This document shows positions 1 to 8,198 of a stretch of 64,000 nt of DNA, piece after piece. This stretch comes from Methanobacterium aggregans (lineage in GTDB: Archaea > Methanobacteriota > Methanobacteria > Methanobacteriales > Methanobacteriaceae). Made by a program: the position numbers and the translations under genes. Each line of letters begins with the position of its first letter. Positions within the stretch are counted from its first letter, which is position 1. The notes below the pieces were generated by a model. It saw only the letters and a list, made by a program, of their open reading frames with translations, was not told the DNA's origin and did not search any database. Where the stretch lies: NCBI RefSeq assembly GCF_017874455.1, contig NZ_JAGGLN010000002.1:397929-461928 (forward strand), in the 5' to 3' direction.

Positions 1-1208
1 CTTGATGGTATAGCGTGGGGGTTCACTATTAAATCAGGAACTACTCCTTCTTCTGTGAAGGGCATATTTTCCTGTGAAACTATTAAACCAACAACACCCT
101 TCTGACCGTGCCTTGATGCAAATTTATCACCAAATTCCGGCTGTCTCTGATCTCTTACCCTTATTTTTGCGAGTTTGCTTCCTTCAACTGTTTCTGTGAG
201 TAGAACTGCATCAACAACACCATGTTCTCCATGCCTTACAGTTACTGAAGTTTCCCGTCTACGTTCCCTTGATGTTCCGAATTCATCCAGTTCCTCAAGG
301 AACCTTGGTGGTGATGTTTTTCCAATGAGCACATCTCCAGATTTTACTTCCACCTCAGGGTTTACAATTCCATTTTCATCGAGGTGTTTGTAAAGTTCCT
401 CGTTACGGTAACCCCTTACAACACTTTCAGGTAGTTCAAATTTATCTTCCTGTCCTCCAGGGTAACGTCTCTCAGATGCCTCGTAGGATCTGAAAAATGA
501 TGACCTTGCAAGTCCCCTTTCAAGTGATGCCTTGTTCAGGATAAGTGCATCCTCCATGTTGTATCCCTCGTAGGACATAACAGCCACAACGAAGTTCTGT
601 CCAGATGGCCGTTTATCATATTTTGTGGCATCTATACTTCTTGTCTTAACTATTGGCACTTGTGGTTGGTGCAGAAGATGTGCACGGGTGTCTGTTCTCA
701 TGCCATAGTTTGAAACGTAAAGACCGAGAGCCTGCTTTGTCATACCTGCTTCCATGGTGTTACGTGGAGAAGAGTTGTGGTTTGCAAAGGGTATGATACC
801 TGCACAGATTCCCAGCATGGTTGAAGGGTCTATTTCAAGGTGGGTGTGATTCACTGTAATGTCTTCCTCAAACATGGCTATGTATGCATTTTCTTCTTCC
901 TCTGCATCCATATACTCAATTATTCCAAGGTCTATGAGGTCGTTCCAATCCATTTCACCGTCTTCAAGCTTCTGGATGTGTTCCTGTTTGAGTTTTGATT
1001 CACCATCTTCAACAACAATGAGAGGTCTTCTTGTCCGTCCTGGATCTGTGAATATGTATATCTCATCTGTTTCAGGGTAGTAGGTTATGTTCATCTCATG
1101 TGAAACCTCTCCAGCCCTTCGTTTCTGCCTCATGGTTTCAACAAAGTCGTCTGGGTCATCACAGGTTCCTATGAGTTTACCATTAATATATATCTTGGAT
1201 TTTTTCAC
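1..1208 (-). CDS. rpoB1: DNA-directed RNA polymerase subunit B' (partial, C-terminus outside window)
   Basis: This is the larger, catalytic half of the split archaeal RNA polymerase B subunit (beta-like), acting in transcription in the cytoplasm. The first 402 residues are present and the frame runs open off the left edge. It starts at a GTG at 1206-1208 (VKKSKIYINGKLIG), preceded by a GGGGG run that can serve as a ribosome-binding site; no ATG start fits. Conserved B-subunit blocks are visible: SYEGYNMEDALILNK near residue 210 and GDKFASRHGQKGVVG near residue 358. It follows rpoB2 on the same strand, but 387 bases separate them, which is wide for an RNA polymerase operon. The family call is secure; only the start codon and the missing C-terminus are open. 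Confidence 0.96.
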   Translation of the reverse strand, partial: MKKSKIYINGKLIGTCDDPDDFVETMRQKRRAGEVSHEMNITYYPETDEIYIFTDPGRTRRPLIVVEDGESKLKQEHIQKLEDGEMDWNDLIDLGIIEYMDAEEEENAYIAMFEEDITVNHTHLEIDPSTMLGICAGIIPFANHNSSPRNTMEAGMTKQALGLYVSNYGMRTDTRAHLLHQPQVPIVKTRSIDATKYDKRPSGQNFVVAVMSYEGYNMEDALILNKASLERGLARSSFFRSYEASERRYPGGQEDKFELPESVVRGYRNEELYKHLDENGIVNPEVEVKSGDVLIGKTSPPRFLEELDEFGTSRERRRETSVTVRHGEHGVVDAVLLTETVEGSKLAKIRVRDQRQPEFGDKFASRHGQKGVVGLIVSQENMPFTEEGVVPDLIVNPHAIPS

Positions 1209-1595
1209 GAATTTGCCCCCAAATAAAGGATTAAGGATTTAAAATCCCAAGCCTCATGATATTTATGTTGAATGAACCCCAAAGTTCATATGGAACTTCA
1301 TTGAGTTCATACAGTTATTTCAACTATGATTATTATGTAATTATAAGGTTATAAACAAATTTAAATCAACAATTTAAACCCCATTAGAATCTTCAAAGTT
1401 TAATTCAAGGAATTTAATCCTGTAATGAACTCTGGATCCATCATTTCAATCTTACCTTAAAATCTTTTATAACACCTTTATTTTTTCGTTTCATTTATTT
1501 GCAAGTTCACTGCAGTCAAGTAATGGTGTTTTGTGTTTTATATTGTCTTTTTATGTGTCTGAAAAAAATAGAGGTCTAAAAATATTTAAAAAGAT
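1209..1595. other. 387-base non-coding spacer between rpoB2 and rpoB1
   Basis: No plausible coding frame is seen on either strand. The only structure is a perfect 6-bp inverted repeat, AAGTTC/GAACTT with a 5-base loop, at 1282-1298. On the minus strand an AT-rich TTATAA-type stretch near 1345-1355 could be a TATA box giving rpoB1 its own promoter. Neither is proven. Confidence 0.5.
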
Positions 1596-3086
1596 TTAAA
1601 GAGGGTTTAAAGCTCCTGTTTTTTTGATTATTTCTTCAAGCTCTTCTGGATCCGAACCTTCAGATATTTTAGCAAGTATTGCAAGGTTTTTCACAAGCCC
1701 ACAGTTTGGTCCCTCTGGAGTTTCGTTTGGGCATATCTTTCCGAACTGTGTTGGGTGCAAATCCCTTGCTTCGAAGTGAGGCTGGCTCCTTGAAAGTGGG
1801 GATACAACCCTTTTCAGGTGTGAGAGTGTTCCCATGTAACTGGTTCTATCAAGCAGCTGGCTGACACCTGCACGTCCTCCAACCCAGTTTCCTGTGGCTA
1901 TTGCATGTTTTATGTTTTCTGTGAGTACGTCTGAACGTACGGCCTGTTTCACTGATGGTTCTTTTCCTCTTGCAAGGCTTCTTTCAAGCTGGTACGTCAT
2001 GTCCCTTGTTAAACTTGTGAATGCAACTCTGAAAAGATCCTCCATAAGGTCTCCAGATACTCTGAGCCTTTTGTTTGCGTAGTGGTCCTTGTCGTGTGGT
2101 TCACGTTTTTCAAATATGACCTGAAGGAGCATTTCAGTCATTTCAGCCAGATAAGTGGCTTTGTCCGCCCTTTTATCAGCTTCAACACCCATATGTGGCA
2201 GTAAATATCTGTCTATAACGTCTTCTGCCCTTTTTATTCTGTATTCCTCTGTCATACCCTTTGCAACCCTGTTACCAATGTACTTGATTGCATCGTACTG
2301 CGTACTTATCTCAGAGGTCTGTATATCATCTATAAGCATGAATTGAACGTCACTTTCATCTGAAACGCTTGTAACAAGCTCCTGGTCTGTTTCAAGTCCA
2401 AGTGCTCGTAGCAGTACAACGAGTGGTATTTCCCCAGGTACGTATGGGAATGATATTCTTAAAAAAACGCCTTTTTTACGTGGTTTTCTGTATTCAAGTG
2501 TTATTCGGGCTCTGAATCCGCTTTTTATTGATGTTACAATTGCCCTGGCACGCCTGTCCTCAAGTTCACCTATACGTTCAAGGATGATCTTGTTGGGCGC
2601 TATTTCTTCCATTGTAACTATTGCCCTTTCTGATCCATTGACTATGAAGTATCCACCAGGATCTTGAGGATCTTCATTTTTATCATCCAGTTCCTCTTCT
2701 GTCAGTCCATCAAGTTGACATATACTGGATTTGAGCATCACAGGCAGTTCGCCTATGTAAACTTTTTCCAGCTCATTGTCCTCTTCACCCTTATTAAGGG
2801 CCATTTCAAGGTACATGTGGGCTGAATATGTTAAATTACGCAGCCTTGCTTCAGTAGGGTATATTTTACTTTTAGATCCGTCTGCTTCCTTGATGAATGG
2901 CTTTCTGATCTCTACTTTGCCTGTTTTGATGCTGTATTCACCTTGTTCTAGGGTTATATCATCGGTTATGTCGATGATGTCCTGTATACGGTGGTCCACA
3001 AAGTCGTTGTAGGATTTGATGTGGTGGTCTACCAAGTTGTATTCATCAAAAAATGCATCAACCAGTTCCCATGCATTTTTTACCAT
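1596..3086 (-). CDS. rpoB2: DNA-directed RNA polymerase subunit B''
   Basis: This is the N-terminal half of the split archaeal RNA polymerase B subunit (protrusion and lobe regions of beta). At 496 residues it is about the usual length for the B'' half in Methanobacteriales. The start is taken at ATG 3086 (MVKNAWELVDAFF), because a GGAGGAG ribosome-binding site lies 6 bases upstream. An in-frame upstream ATG at 3122 would add an unconvincing hydrophobic stretch. Recognisable features are the block ending GGYFIVNGSERAIVTMEE and the C-terminal NETPEGPNCGLVKNLA, which contributes to the active-centre cleft. The gene lies 47 bases downstream of rpoH and belongs to the same transcription unit. Confidence 0.97.
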   Translation of the reverse strand: MVKNAWELVDAFFDEYNLVDHHIKSYNDFVDHRIQDIIDITDDITLEQGEYSIKTGKVEIRKPFIKEADGSKSKIYPTEARLRNLTYSAHMYLEMALNKGEEDNELEKVYIGELPVMLKSSICQLDGLTEEELDDKNEDPQDPGGYFIVNGSERAIVTMEEIAPNKIILERIGELEDRRARAIVTSIKSGFRARITLEYRKPRKKGVFLRISFPYVPGEIPLVVLLRALGLETDQELVTSVSDESDVQFMLIDDIQTSEISTQYDAIKYIGNRVAKGMTEEYRIKRAEDVIDRYLLPHMGVEADKRADKATYLAEMTEMLLQVIFEKREPHDKDHYANKRLRVSGDLMEDLFRVAFTSLTRDMTYQLERSLARGKEPSVKQAVRSDVLTENIKHAIATGNWVGGRAGVSQLLDRTSYMGTLSHLKRVVSPLSRSQPHFEARDLHPTQFGKICPNETPEGPNCGLVKNLAILAKISEGSDPEELEEIIKKTGALNPL

Positions 3087-3133
3087 TAAACTCCTCCAAA
3101 AAACAATTAAATATATTTTCAATTAGTTTGATA

Positions 3134-3367
3134 CTAATCTAACACTAAACGATAGGTAACAAATTTTCCAGCAGTGTGGCTTTTACGAGTTATCTTCAAA
3201 ATATCCCCTGGTTGAGCCTCAATAGCTTTAACAACAGGGTCGTCAGCTTTTATTTTAGGAAGCTGCTCTTGGTGAATATCCAACTCTTTAAGCACTTTTT
3301 TAATTTCTGTTTTCGACAAAATAGTATGATCTGGAACCAATTTGTGTTTTAAAATATCTTTTTTCAC
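3134..3367 (-). CDS. rpoH: DNA-directed RNA polymerase subunit H (Rpb5 C-terminal homologue)
   Basis: A 77-residue protein equivalent to the C-terminal domain of eukaryotic Rpb5, a core part of archaeal RNA polymerase. The block ending GDILKITRKSHTAGKFVTYRLV is the family hallmark. The start is GTG 3367, with the ribosome-binding site GGAGGA 8 bases upstream. The start lies only 29 bases after the 3' end of tRNA-Lys, which leaves no room for a promoter, so rpoH is probably read from the tRNA promoter. It heads the rpoH-rpoB2-rpoB1 series. Confidence 0.95.
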   Translation of the reverse strand: MKKDILKHKLVPDHTILSKTEIKKVLKELDIHQEQLPKIKADDPVVKAIEAQPGDILKITRKSHTAGKFVTYRLVLD

Positions 3368-3396
3368 AATTTATCCTCCAGTTAAAAATCAAGAAC

Positions 3397-3469
3397 GGGC
3401 CCGACGGGAATTGAACCCGCGGCCACCTGGTTAAAAGCCAGGCGCTCTCCCAGACTGAGCTACGGGCCC
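3397..3469 (-). tRNA. tRNA-Lys (TTT anticodon)
   Basis: A 73-base cloverleaf. The 7-bp acceptor stem is GGGCCCG/CGGGCCC, the anticodon stem CCTGG/CCAGG encloses the loop CTTTTAA, and the T-loop GGTTCAATTCC is standard. No intron is present and CCA is not encoded. The gene sits 11 bases after tRNA-Asp and 29 bases before rpoH. Confidence 0.95.
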
Positions 3470-3480
3470 CTTAAACAAAC

Positions 3481-3551
3481 GCCCTGGCCGGGATTTGAAC
3501 CCGAGTCGCAGGCTCGACAGGCCTGCATGATAGCCCCTACACCACCAGGGC
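3481..3551 (-). tRNA. tRNA-Asp (GTC anticodon)
   Basis: A 71-base cloverleaf with acceptor stem GCCCTGG/CCAGGGC, anticodon loop CTGTCGA (GTC) and T-loop GGTTCAAATCC. There is no intron and no encoded CCA. It is the first gene of a probable tRNA-Asp, tRNA-Lys, rpoH transcription unit. Confidence 0.94.
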
Positions 3552-3596
3552 AGCTCTTCATGAGAATGAGAGTATAATGGAGTATGCCTATGCACC

Positions 3597-3604
3597 TATA
3601 AATA
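3597..3604 (-). promoter_or_regulatory. TATA box upstream of tRNA-Asp
   Basis: The minus strand reads TATTTATA here, about 48 bases upstream of the tRNA-Asp 5' end. An archaeal transcription start about 25 bases downstream would leave a short precursor leader. This is the nearest good TATA box for the tRNA-Asp, tRNA-Lys and rpoH group. Confidence 0.5.
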
Positions 3605-3750
3605 CTTTTCCTCTATCATACGGTAGATTTTAGTACTATATAAACCTTTGTGTTTCAAAAGATTCTGTTTCAATATGATCAAAAGCCATATTATCACGGA
3701 GAAGATTTCTCATATGAATTTTCTCGTGTTTAACAGCCAGTTATCAAAAT

Positions 3751-3823
3751 CCCGCCTGCCGGACTTGAACCAGCAACCCTCGGATCTACAGTCCGATGCT
3801 CTGCCAAATTGAGCTAAGGCGGG
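3751..3823 (-). tRNA. tRNA-Tyr (GTA anticodon)
   Basis: A 73-base cloverleaf with acceptor stem CCCGCCT/AGGCGGG, anticodon stem TCGGA/TCCGA and loop CTGTAGA (GTA). T-loop GGTTCAAGTCC. No intron is present, although archaeal tRNA-Tyr genes sometimes carry one. It lies 9 bases downstream of tRNA-Pro. Confidence 0.95.
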
Positions 3824-3830
3824 ATGAATG

Positions 3831-3907
<77 letters not shown>

Positions 3908-3943
3908 TTTGAATATTCTTAAGCCATAATTAAACGGCTTAGA

Positions 3944-4329
<386 letters not shown>

Positions 4330-5571
4330 TCAATTATGATTTGTACCTTGTGCATACCTTGAAGCAACTTCCCTTAAAACCTCAACAACAGGTAGTTTTT
4401 CACCTGCAAGAAGGTTTATTGATGCGCCCCCACCACTGCTGATATGACTTATACCTGAAAGTCCCATCTGGTTGGCTGCAGCTGCAAGGTGACCTCCACC
4501 AATTATTGAGAAACCTTTAGACGATGCTATGGCATTTAACAGATCTTCAGTTCCTATGTTGAAGTCTTCCATCTCAAAAACACCTGCAGGTCCGTTTGCA
4601 AAGAGAGTTTCAGCTGACCTTATGATCTCAGCGTAACGCTTTATAGTCTCAGTCCCAATATCGTATATGGGTTCATTTGGAAGCTCTGAAACAGGACATT
4701 CCGCCCTCTTTTCATCAATGTAAAGGGCCAGATCAACGGGAATCTTTATCTTACCCTCAAATTTCTTCAGAAGCTCTTCTGCCTTTTTAACGTAATCCCA
4801 GTATCCCTTGTTCTTTATGAATTCATTGTTGTAACTGCCTATGTCAATCCCTGCACCAAGTAGGAATATGTTTGCAACCAGGCCCGTTGTCAGTACACAG
4901 TCTGCACTCCCATTTTCAAGGGTGTTCTCCATGACCATTATAGAATCATCAACCTTCACACCGCCCAGCACGTAAACACATGGTTTTTTAACATTGTTCA
5001 CTGCATTGTACAGGGCTTTGAGTTCTTTCTCCATAACCCTTCCTGCACCTGAAGGTATCTTAAATGCAAAGCCAACTAAAGATGCTTGAGACCTGTGAGC
5101 TGCTGCAAATGCATCGTTGATGAAGTAATCTGCAAGTGGGGCCAGCTTGCGGACCATATGGGTTTCTGCCTGGAGTTCAGGTTCTCGCTTCAGGATTTCT
5201 TCAGAGTAAAACCTGACGTTCTCCAGTAGAAGAATATCACCCCGCTGCATCAATGATATTGCATTTCTTGCGTTGCTCCCAAATATGTCATCAACGTATC
5301 GAACCTCATGATTCAAAATATTTGACAATGCCTCTGCATGCTGCTCCAGTGTTGTGAAATCCTTTTTACCTGGTCGGCTCTGATGGGCCAGTACCACGGT
5401 CTTTGCGCCCTTATCTGAAAGTTCTTTTATGGTTCCAGCATGGAGCTGTATCCTTGTGTCATCCAGTAAAATCCCTGTATTCGGGTCAACAGGCGAGTTT
5501 ATATCAACCCTTACAAGGACTGTTTTATCCTCAATATCAAAGTCGTCAATTGTGTAGAAGTCAAGAGACAT
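4330..5571 (-). CDS. pgk: Phosphoglycerate kinase
   Basis: Interconverts 1,3-bisphosphoglycerate plus ADP with 3-phosphoglycerate plus ATP; in methanogens it runs mainly in gluconeogenesis. The protein has 413 residues, the usual size. Visible motifs are the N-terminal TVLVRVDINSPVD block, NDAFAAAHRSQASLVG, YVLGGVKVDDS and the glycine-rich nucleotide-site loops IIGGGHLAAA and SSGGGASINLL. The start is set at ATG 5571 (MSLDFYTIDDFD), because GGTGA lies 5 bases upstream; a GTG 9 bases earlier also opens the frame. The neighbour tpiA catalyses a nearby step, but 250 bases of AT-rich DNA separate them, so joint transcription is uncertain. Confidence 0.97.
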   Translation of the reverse strand: MSLDFYTIDDFDIEDKTVLVRVDINSPVDPNTGILLDDTRIQLHAGTIKELSDKGAKTVVLAHQSRPGKKDFTTLEQHAEALSNILNHEVRYVDDIFGSNARNAISLMQRGDILLLENVRFYSEEILKREPELQAETHMVRKLAPLADYFINDAFAAAHRSQASLVGFAFKIPSGAGRVMEKELKALYNAVNNVKKPCVYVLGGVKVDDSIMVMENTLENGSADCVLTTGLVANIFLLGAGIDIGSYNNEFIKNKGYWDYVKKAEELLKKFEGKIKIPVDLALYIDEKRAECPVSELPNEPIYDIGTETIKRYAEIIRSAETLFANGPAGVFEMEDFNIGTEDLLNAIASSKGFSIIGGGHLAAAANQMGLSGISHISSGGGASINLLAGEKLPVVEVLREVASRYAQGTNHN

Positions 5572-5828
5572 TCCTTTCACCGTTTTTCATATTAAAATGA
5601 TTTATTAAAGATTTATTAAATTTATAATGGCTTACAGTTAATGTAGATTGAATAATTAAATAAATATTGTTTTTTGAAATATTTTTAAAATTATGGACAT
5701 TGGCAAAAAATTATATATTATCAGGATACATGTTTTTGCATCTATCCTGAATTTGTATCAGAATCAAACTCAACTAAGTTTTGGTGAGCTAGAAAAAATA
5801 AATTGCAGGGAAAAATCCCCAGTTAATT

Positions 5829-6509
5829 TTATATCTTACTCACAAGGTTCAGAAGTGCTGCTTTAGGATCGTCTGCAAGTATTATTCCAGATGCAAGAAG
5901 AACACCCTCTGCTCCAAGATCCATGGCTGCCTTCATATCCTCCCCTGTGGAGATTCCTGCACCACAGAGAACCTTTACATCAGGATTTATCTGGTGTATA
6001 ACATCAACTGTTCCTTCAACAACTTCAGGTTCTGCCTTTGAAACTGGTATTCCTGATCCTATGAGTTCAGGAGGTTCTATTGCAACGAAGTCTGGCCTGA
6101 GGGTTGCTGCAGCTGCACTGGTTTCAACGTTGTTGGTGCAGACAACACTCACCATATCATTGGCTGTAACCTTCTTAACCACATTATCAATATCTGCAAG
6201 TTTCATCCTCTGTTCTGAGTGATTTATAAGGGTTCCAGATGCCCCTGCTTCCTTAACAGATTCCAGGAGTATGCTTCCTGTGTGTCCGCCGGCATCAACA
6301 GGATCCACGTGATGTGCAAAGACTGGTATTTCAACTTCATTTGCTATTCTCCACAGATCAGCGTGCTGTGGCGACACAACCACGTTGATACCTGTTTCTT
6401 CTGCAACTTCTCCTGAAATTTTTGCAAGTTTCAAGGCTCTTTCCCCTGTGGATTCTAGGTAGGTTTTAAAATTCAGAATTACAATTGGAGTTCTGGTGAT
6501 TTGCTTCAT
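5829..6509 (-). CDS. tpiA: Triosephosphate isomerase (archaeal short type)
   Basis: Interconverts dihydroxyacetone phosphate and glyceraldehyde 3-phosphate. The 226-residue length matches the compact archaeal enzymes, not the 250-residue bacterial ones. Active-site elements: the N-terminal VILNFKTY (catalytic Lys), INHSEQRM (catalytic His), VAIEPPELIGSG (catalytic Glu) and the phosphate-binding CGAGIS. The ATG has a GGGGGAG ribosome-binding site 6 bases upstream. It lies upstream of pgk on the same strand. Confidence 0.97.
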   Translation of the reverse strand: MKQITRTPIVILNFKTYLESTGERALKLAKISGEVAEETGINVVVSPQHADLWRIANEVEIPVFAHHVDPVDAGGHTGSILLESVKEAGASGTLINHSEQRMKLADIDNVVKKVTANDMVSVVCTNNVETSAAAATLRPDFVAIEPPELIGSGIPVSKAEPEVVEGTVDVIHQINPDVKVLCGAGISTGEDMKAAMDLGAEGVLLASGIILADDPKAALLNLVSKI

Positions 6510-6547
6510 GATTCTCCCCCAAAAAAGTATATTATTCTGTATCTCTT

Positions 6548-6555
6548 TTTATAAA
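6548..6555 (-). promoter_or_regulatory. TATA box of tpiA
   Basis: The minus strand reads TTTATAAA, about 40 bases upstream of the tpiA ATG. This gives a transcription start near 6525 and a short leader containing the ribosome-binding site. Confidence 0.55.
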
Positions 6556-6905
6556 CAGAACATAAAAGTATTTTGGTTCCTTTTAAAAGAATTATTAACA
6601 GAATAAGTTAGGGGAATAGTCTCAATCCATTCCTTAAATCTAATAATTTCATGGATTCATAAATGGAACATGAAAAAAAAATCTTATCTTTTGTTTTCTT
6701 GCATTTGTTATTTCATTTCTAAGGAAATTATGCAAAAGAAAAATTTTATGTAAAAAAAACTTTATAAAAAATTGAAAATTTAGAGGTTCAACAGTGAAAA
6801 AAAAATCCATATGGAATTTCAGCTGTTGATTCTAAATTTATATATTCTTCAGCAATTAGAGTTTTGCTGAAAGTCACATTTTAGTTCTATTAATTAATGA
6901 GGGAC
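6556..6905. other. Spacer between tpiA promoter and first Lys/Tyr-repeat gene
   Basis: No coding frame is supported. It contains the hairpin at 6848-6871 and a run of nine A at 6796-6804 (T on the minus strand), which fit the 3' end of the gene at 6906. The remainder is AT-rich and featureless. Confidence 0.5.
6848..6871 (-). terminator. Hairpin downstream of first Lys/Tyr-repeat gene
   Basis: A perfect 8-bp stem, TTCAGCAA/TTGCTGAA with an 8-base loop, begins about 34 bases after the stop codon. AT-rich sequence and, 44 bases on, a run of nine T on the minus strand follow. It probably ends or protects the 3' end of this transcript. Confidence 0.5.
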
Positions 6906-7556
6906 CTAGAAGTTTTTTCTTAATTCAAACATTCCAGGTTTTGAGGATGTTGCCCAGTACCTCATTTTGTAGCCGTTTGATTTGTAGTTGTAGTCAACCC
7001 AACCACCGTTCTTGTAAAGCTGAACAGACCTGTGCCTTGAGGACATACTCGTCCTGTACTGTATGATCCTAGCTTTAACTCCAGCTTTGGTTAACTGTCC
7101 CATTAGGTAGTCACTGTTAGCCCAGCAGTCACCCACACCTTTACCATAGGAGTACCTGTAGGTTGATGCTGCTTTAACCTTTTTGTAGGTTTTTTTGTAG
7201 GTTTTGGTCTTTTTGTAGCTTTTAGTTTTCTTGTAGGACTTCACTTTTTTGTAAGCCTTGACCTTTTTGTAACTTTTAGTTTTCTTGTAAGCCTTGACCT
7301 TTTTGTAACTTTTAGTTTTCTTGTAAGCCTTGACCTTTTTGTAACTTTTAGTTTTCTTGTAAGTTTTGACTTTTTTGGTCTTTTTGTATGCTGCGTTAAC
7401 TAAAACGTTTCCACTATTCTGGTTTGCACTTAAAATAGACTTATCCTGTACGCTTAACGCACCTTGGCTCTGATCTACTGTTCCCATTGATCCTGGGATG
7501 ATGCATATAGCAAAAGCTAATGCGCAAATAAGTGCCCCAATATGTAGTCGCTTAAT
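6906..7556 (-). CDS. Secreted Lys/Tyr-repeat protein with transglutaminase-like domain (paralogue 1, AUU start)
   Basis: A 216-residue secreted protein. The start is ATT 7556: it lies 7 bases after GGAGG and begins a clear signal peptide (IKRLHIGALICALAFAICII). The internal ATG at 7487 lacks a ribosome-binding site and cuts the signal peptide off. Order: signal peptide 1-23, conserved GTVDQSQGALSVQDK, a strongly basic YKKTK/YKKVK repeat block (about 57-130), then a transglutaminase-like fold with the likely triad Cys144 (GVGDCWANS), His175 (SRHRSVQ) and Asp188 (GWVDYNY). A helix segment present before the Cys in paralogue 2 is missing. Pseudomurein endoisopeptidases use the same fold, so a cell-wall role (cutting or forming Lys peptide links) is inferred, not shown. 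Confidence 0.75.
   Translation of the reverse strand: MKRLHIGALICALAFAICIIPGSMGTVDQSQGALSVQDKSILSANQNSGNVLVNAAYKKTKKVKTYKKTKSYKKVKAYKKTKSYKKVKAYKKTKSYKKVKAYKKVKSYKKTKSYKKTKTYKKTYKKVKAASTYRYSYGKGVGDCWANSDYLMGQLTKAGVKARIIQYRTSMSSRHRSVQLYKNGGWVDYNYKSNGYKMRYWATSSKPGMFELRKNF
7255..7362 (-). repeat. Three perfect 36-bp tandem repeats inside paralogue 1
   Basis: Copies at 7255-7290, 7291-7326 and 7327-7362 are identical. Each encodes the 12-residue unit YKKTKSYKKVKA. Perfect identity at the DNA level, including silent positions, points to recent expansion. Degenerate units flank them on both sides. Confidence 0.9.
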
Positions 7557-7619
7557 TCTATCGCCTCCGCGCCCTAAAAACCAAATAGTTAGGACTAGAA
7601 TTCTTTAACCTTCACACAG

Positions 7620-7627
7620 TATATAAA
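7620..7627 (-). promoter_or_regulatory. TATA box of paralogue 1
   Basis: The minus strand reads TTTATATA, preceded by an A-rich BRE-like stretch, 64 bases upstream of the ATT start. The expected transcription start near 7595 leaves a leader of about 40 bases with the GGAGG site. Confidence 0.6.
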
Positions 7628-7669
7628 TTTTTTTATTTAATTCTCTAAAAAAGACATTTATAGCGCCTC

Positions 7670-7689
7670 TTTTTAGATTTAAAACGTTT
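7670..7689. promoter_or_regulatory. Conserved 20-bp upstream element, copy 1
   Basis: tttttagatttaaaacgttt on the plus strand, about 45 bases upstream of the TATA box. The same element, with one base changed, stands at the same place upstream of the other two paralogues (9011-9030 and 10398-10417). It is a candidate activator or repressor site shared by the family. Confidence 0.55.
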
Positions 7690-8150
7690 TATGAGGTTAT
7701 TTAAATAAAAAATTTCAGATAATGTATCTCCATTGGTATTTTTAACAAATCAACCTATCTAAAACCTATTTCACCATAAATATGGCGCTGCGATTGAATG
7801 GTGTATCAACGTGCACAATGGAAATCATCGATTCCATTGTTTCAGTATCTTTATGGAAGATTAAGGTTGTTAAAAATAAATTAAGAAAAAATAGGGAATT
7901 AAAACTTTATTTAAACCATTTTTAACGATTTCTGATTATTGTTCATTTTTTCTGTGAAATCATGAATTAAAAGCATTTAACCTGCTTATTTTTCATTCGT
8001 CTAGCTTAGAACTTTTAAAAGGATCTATTCAAAAAAATCAGTTGAAACCATTGCAGTTGAAACTTGAAAAAATAACTATCGAAAATCATATGAGATTATA
8101 CAGTGAAATGGGAAATTACAGAAAAAAAATGTTTTTATTAATAAAAAGTT
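7690..8150. other. Spacer with a 9-bp inverted repeat
   Basis: No coding frame is supported. A perfect inverted repeat, ACAATGGAA/TTCCATTGT with an 8-base loop, lies at 7815-7840. It has no T-run on either side, so it looks more like an operator or RNA structure than a terminator. Confidence 0.4.
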
Positions 8151-8179
8151 GTTGAACAGCTGCTTGGCAGCTGCTGAAC
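8151..8179 (-). terminator. Strong hairpin terminator of paralogue 2
   Basis: On the minus strand GTTCAGCAGCTGC and GCAGCTGTTCAAC pair around a CAA loop: 13 positions with one C-C mismatch and one G-U pair. AACTTTTT and later an eight-T run follow. It begins 19 bases after the stop codon. The layout is that of an intrinsic terminator. Confidence 0.75.
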
Positions 8180-8198
8180 TTAAGGATTCATACAAGCT

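Noticed and set aside
3559..3750. Possible further tRNA or small RNA between tRNA-Asp and tRNA-Tyr
   Set aside because: No T-loop or acceptor-stem pairing is found; only promoter-like AT-rich sequence is seen.
7180..7380. CRISPR-like regular repeats
   Set aside because: The 36-bp units are contiguous, have no spacers and stay in frame within a protein-coding gene, so this is a coding tandem repeat.
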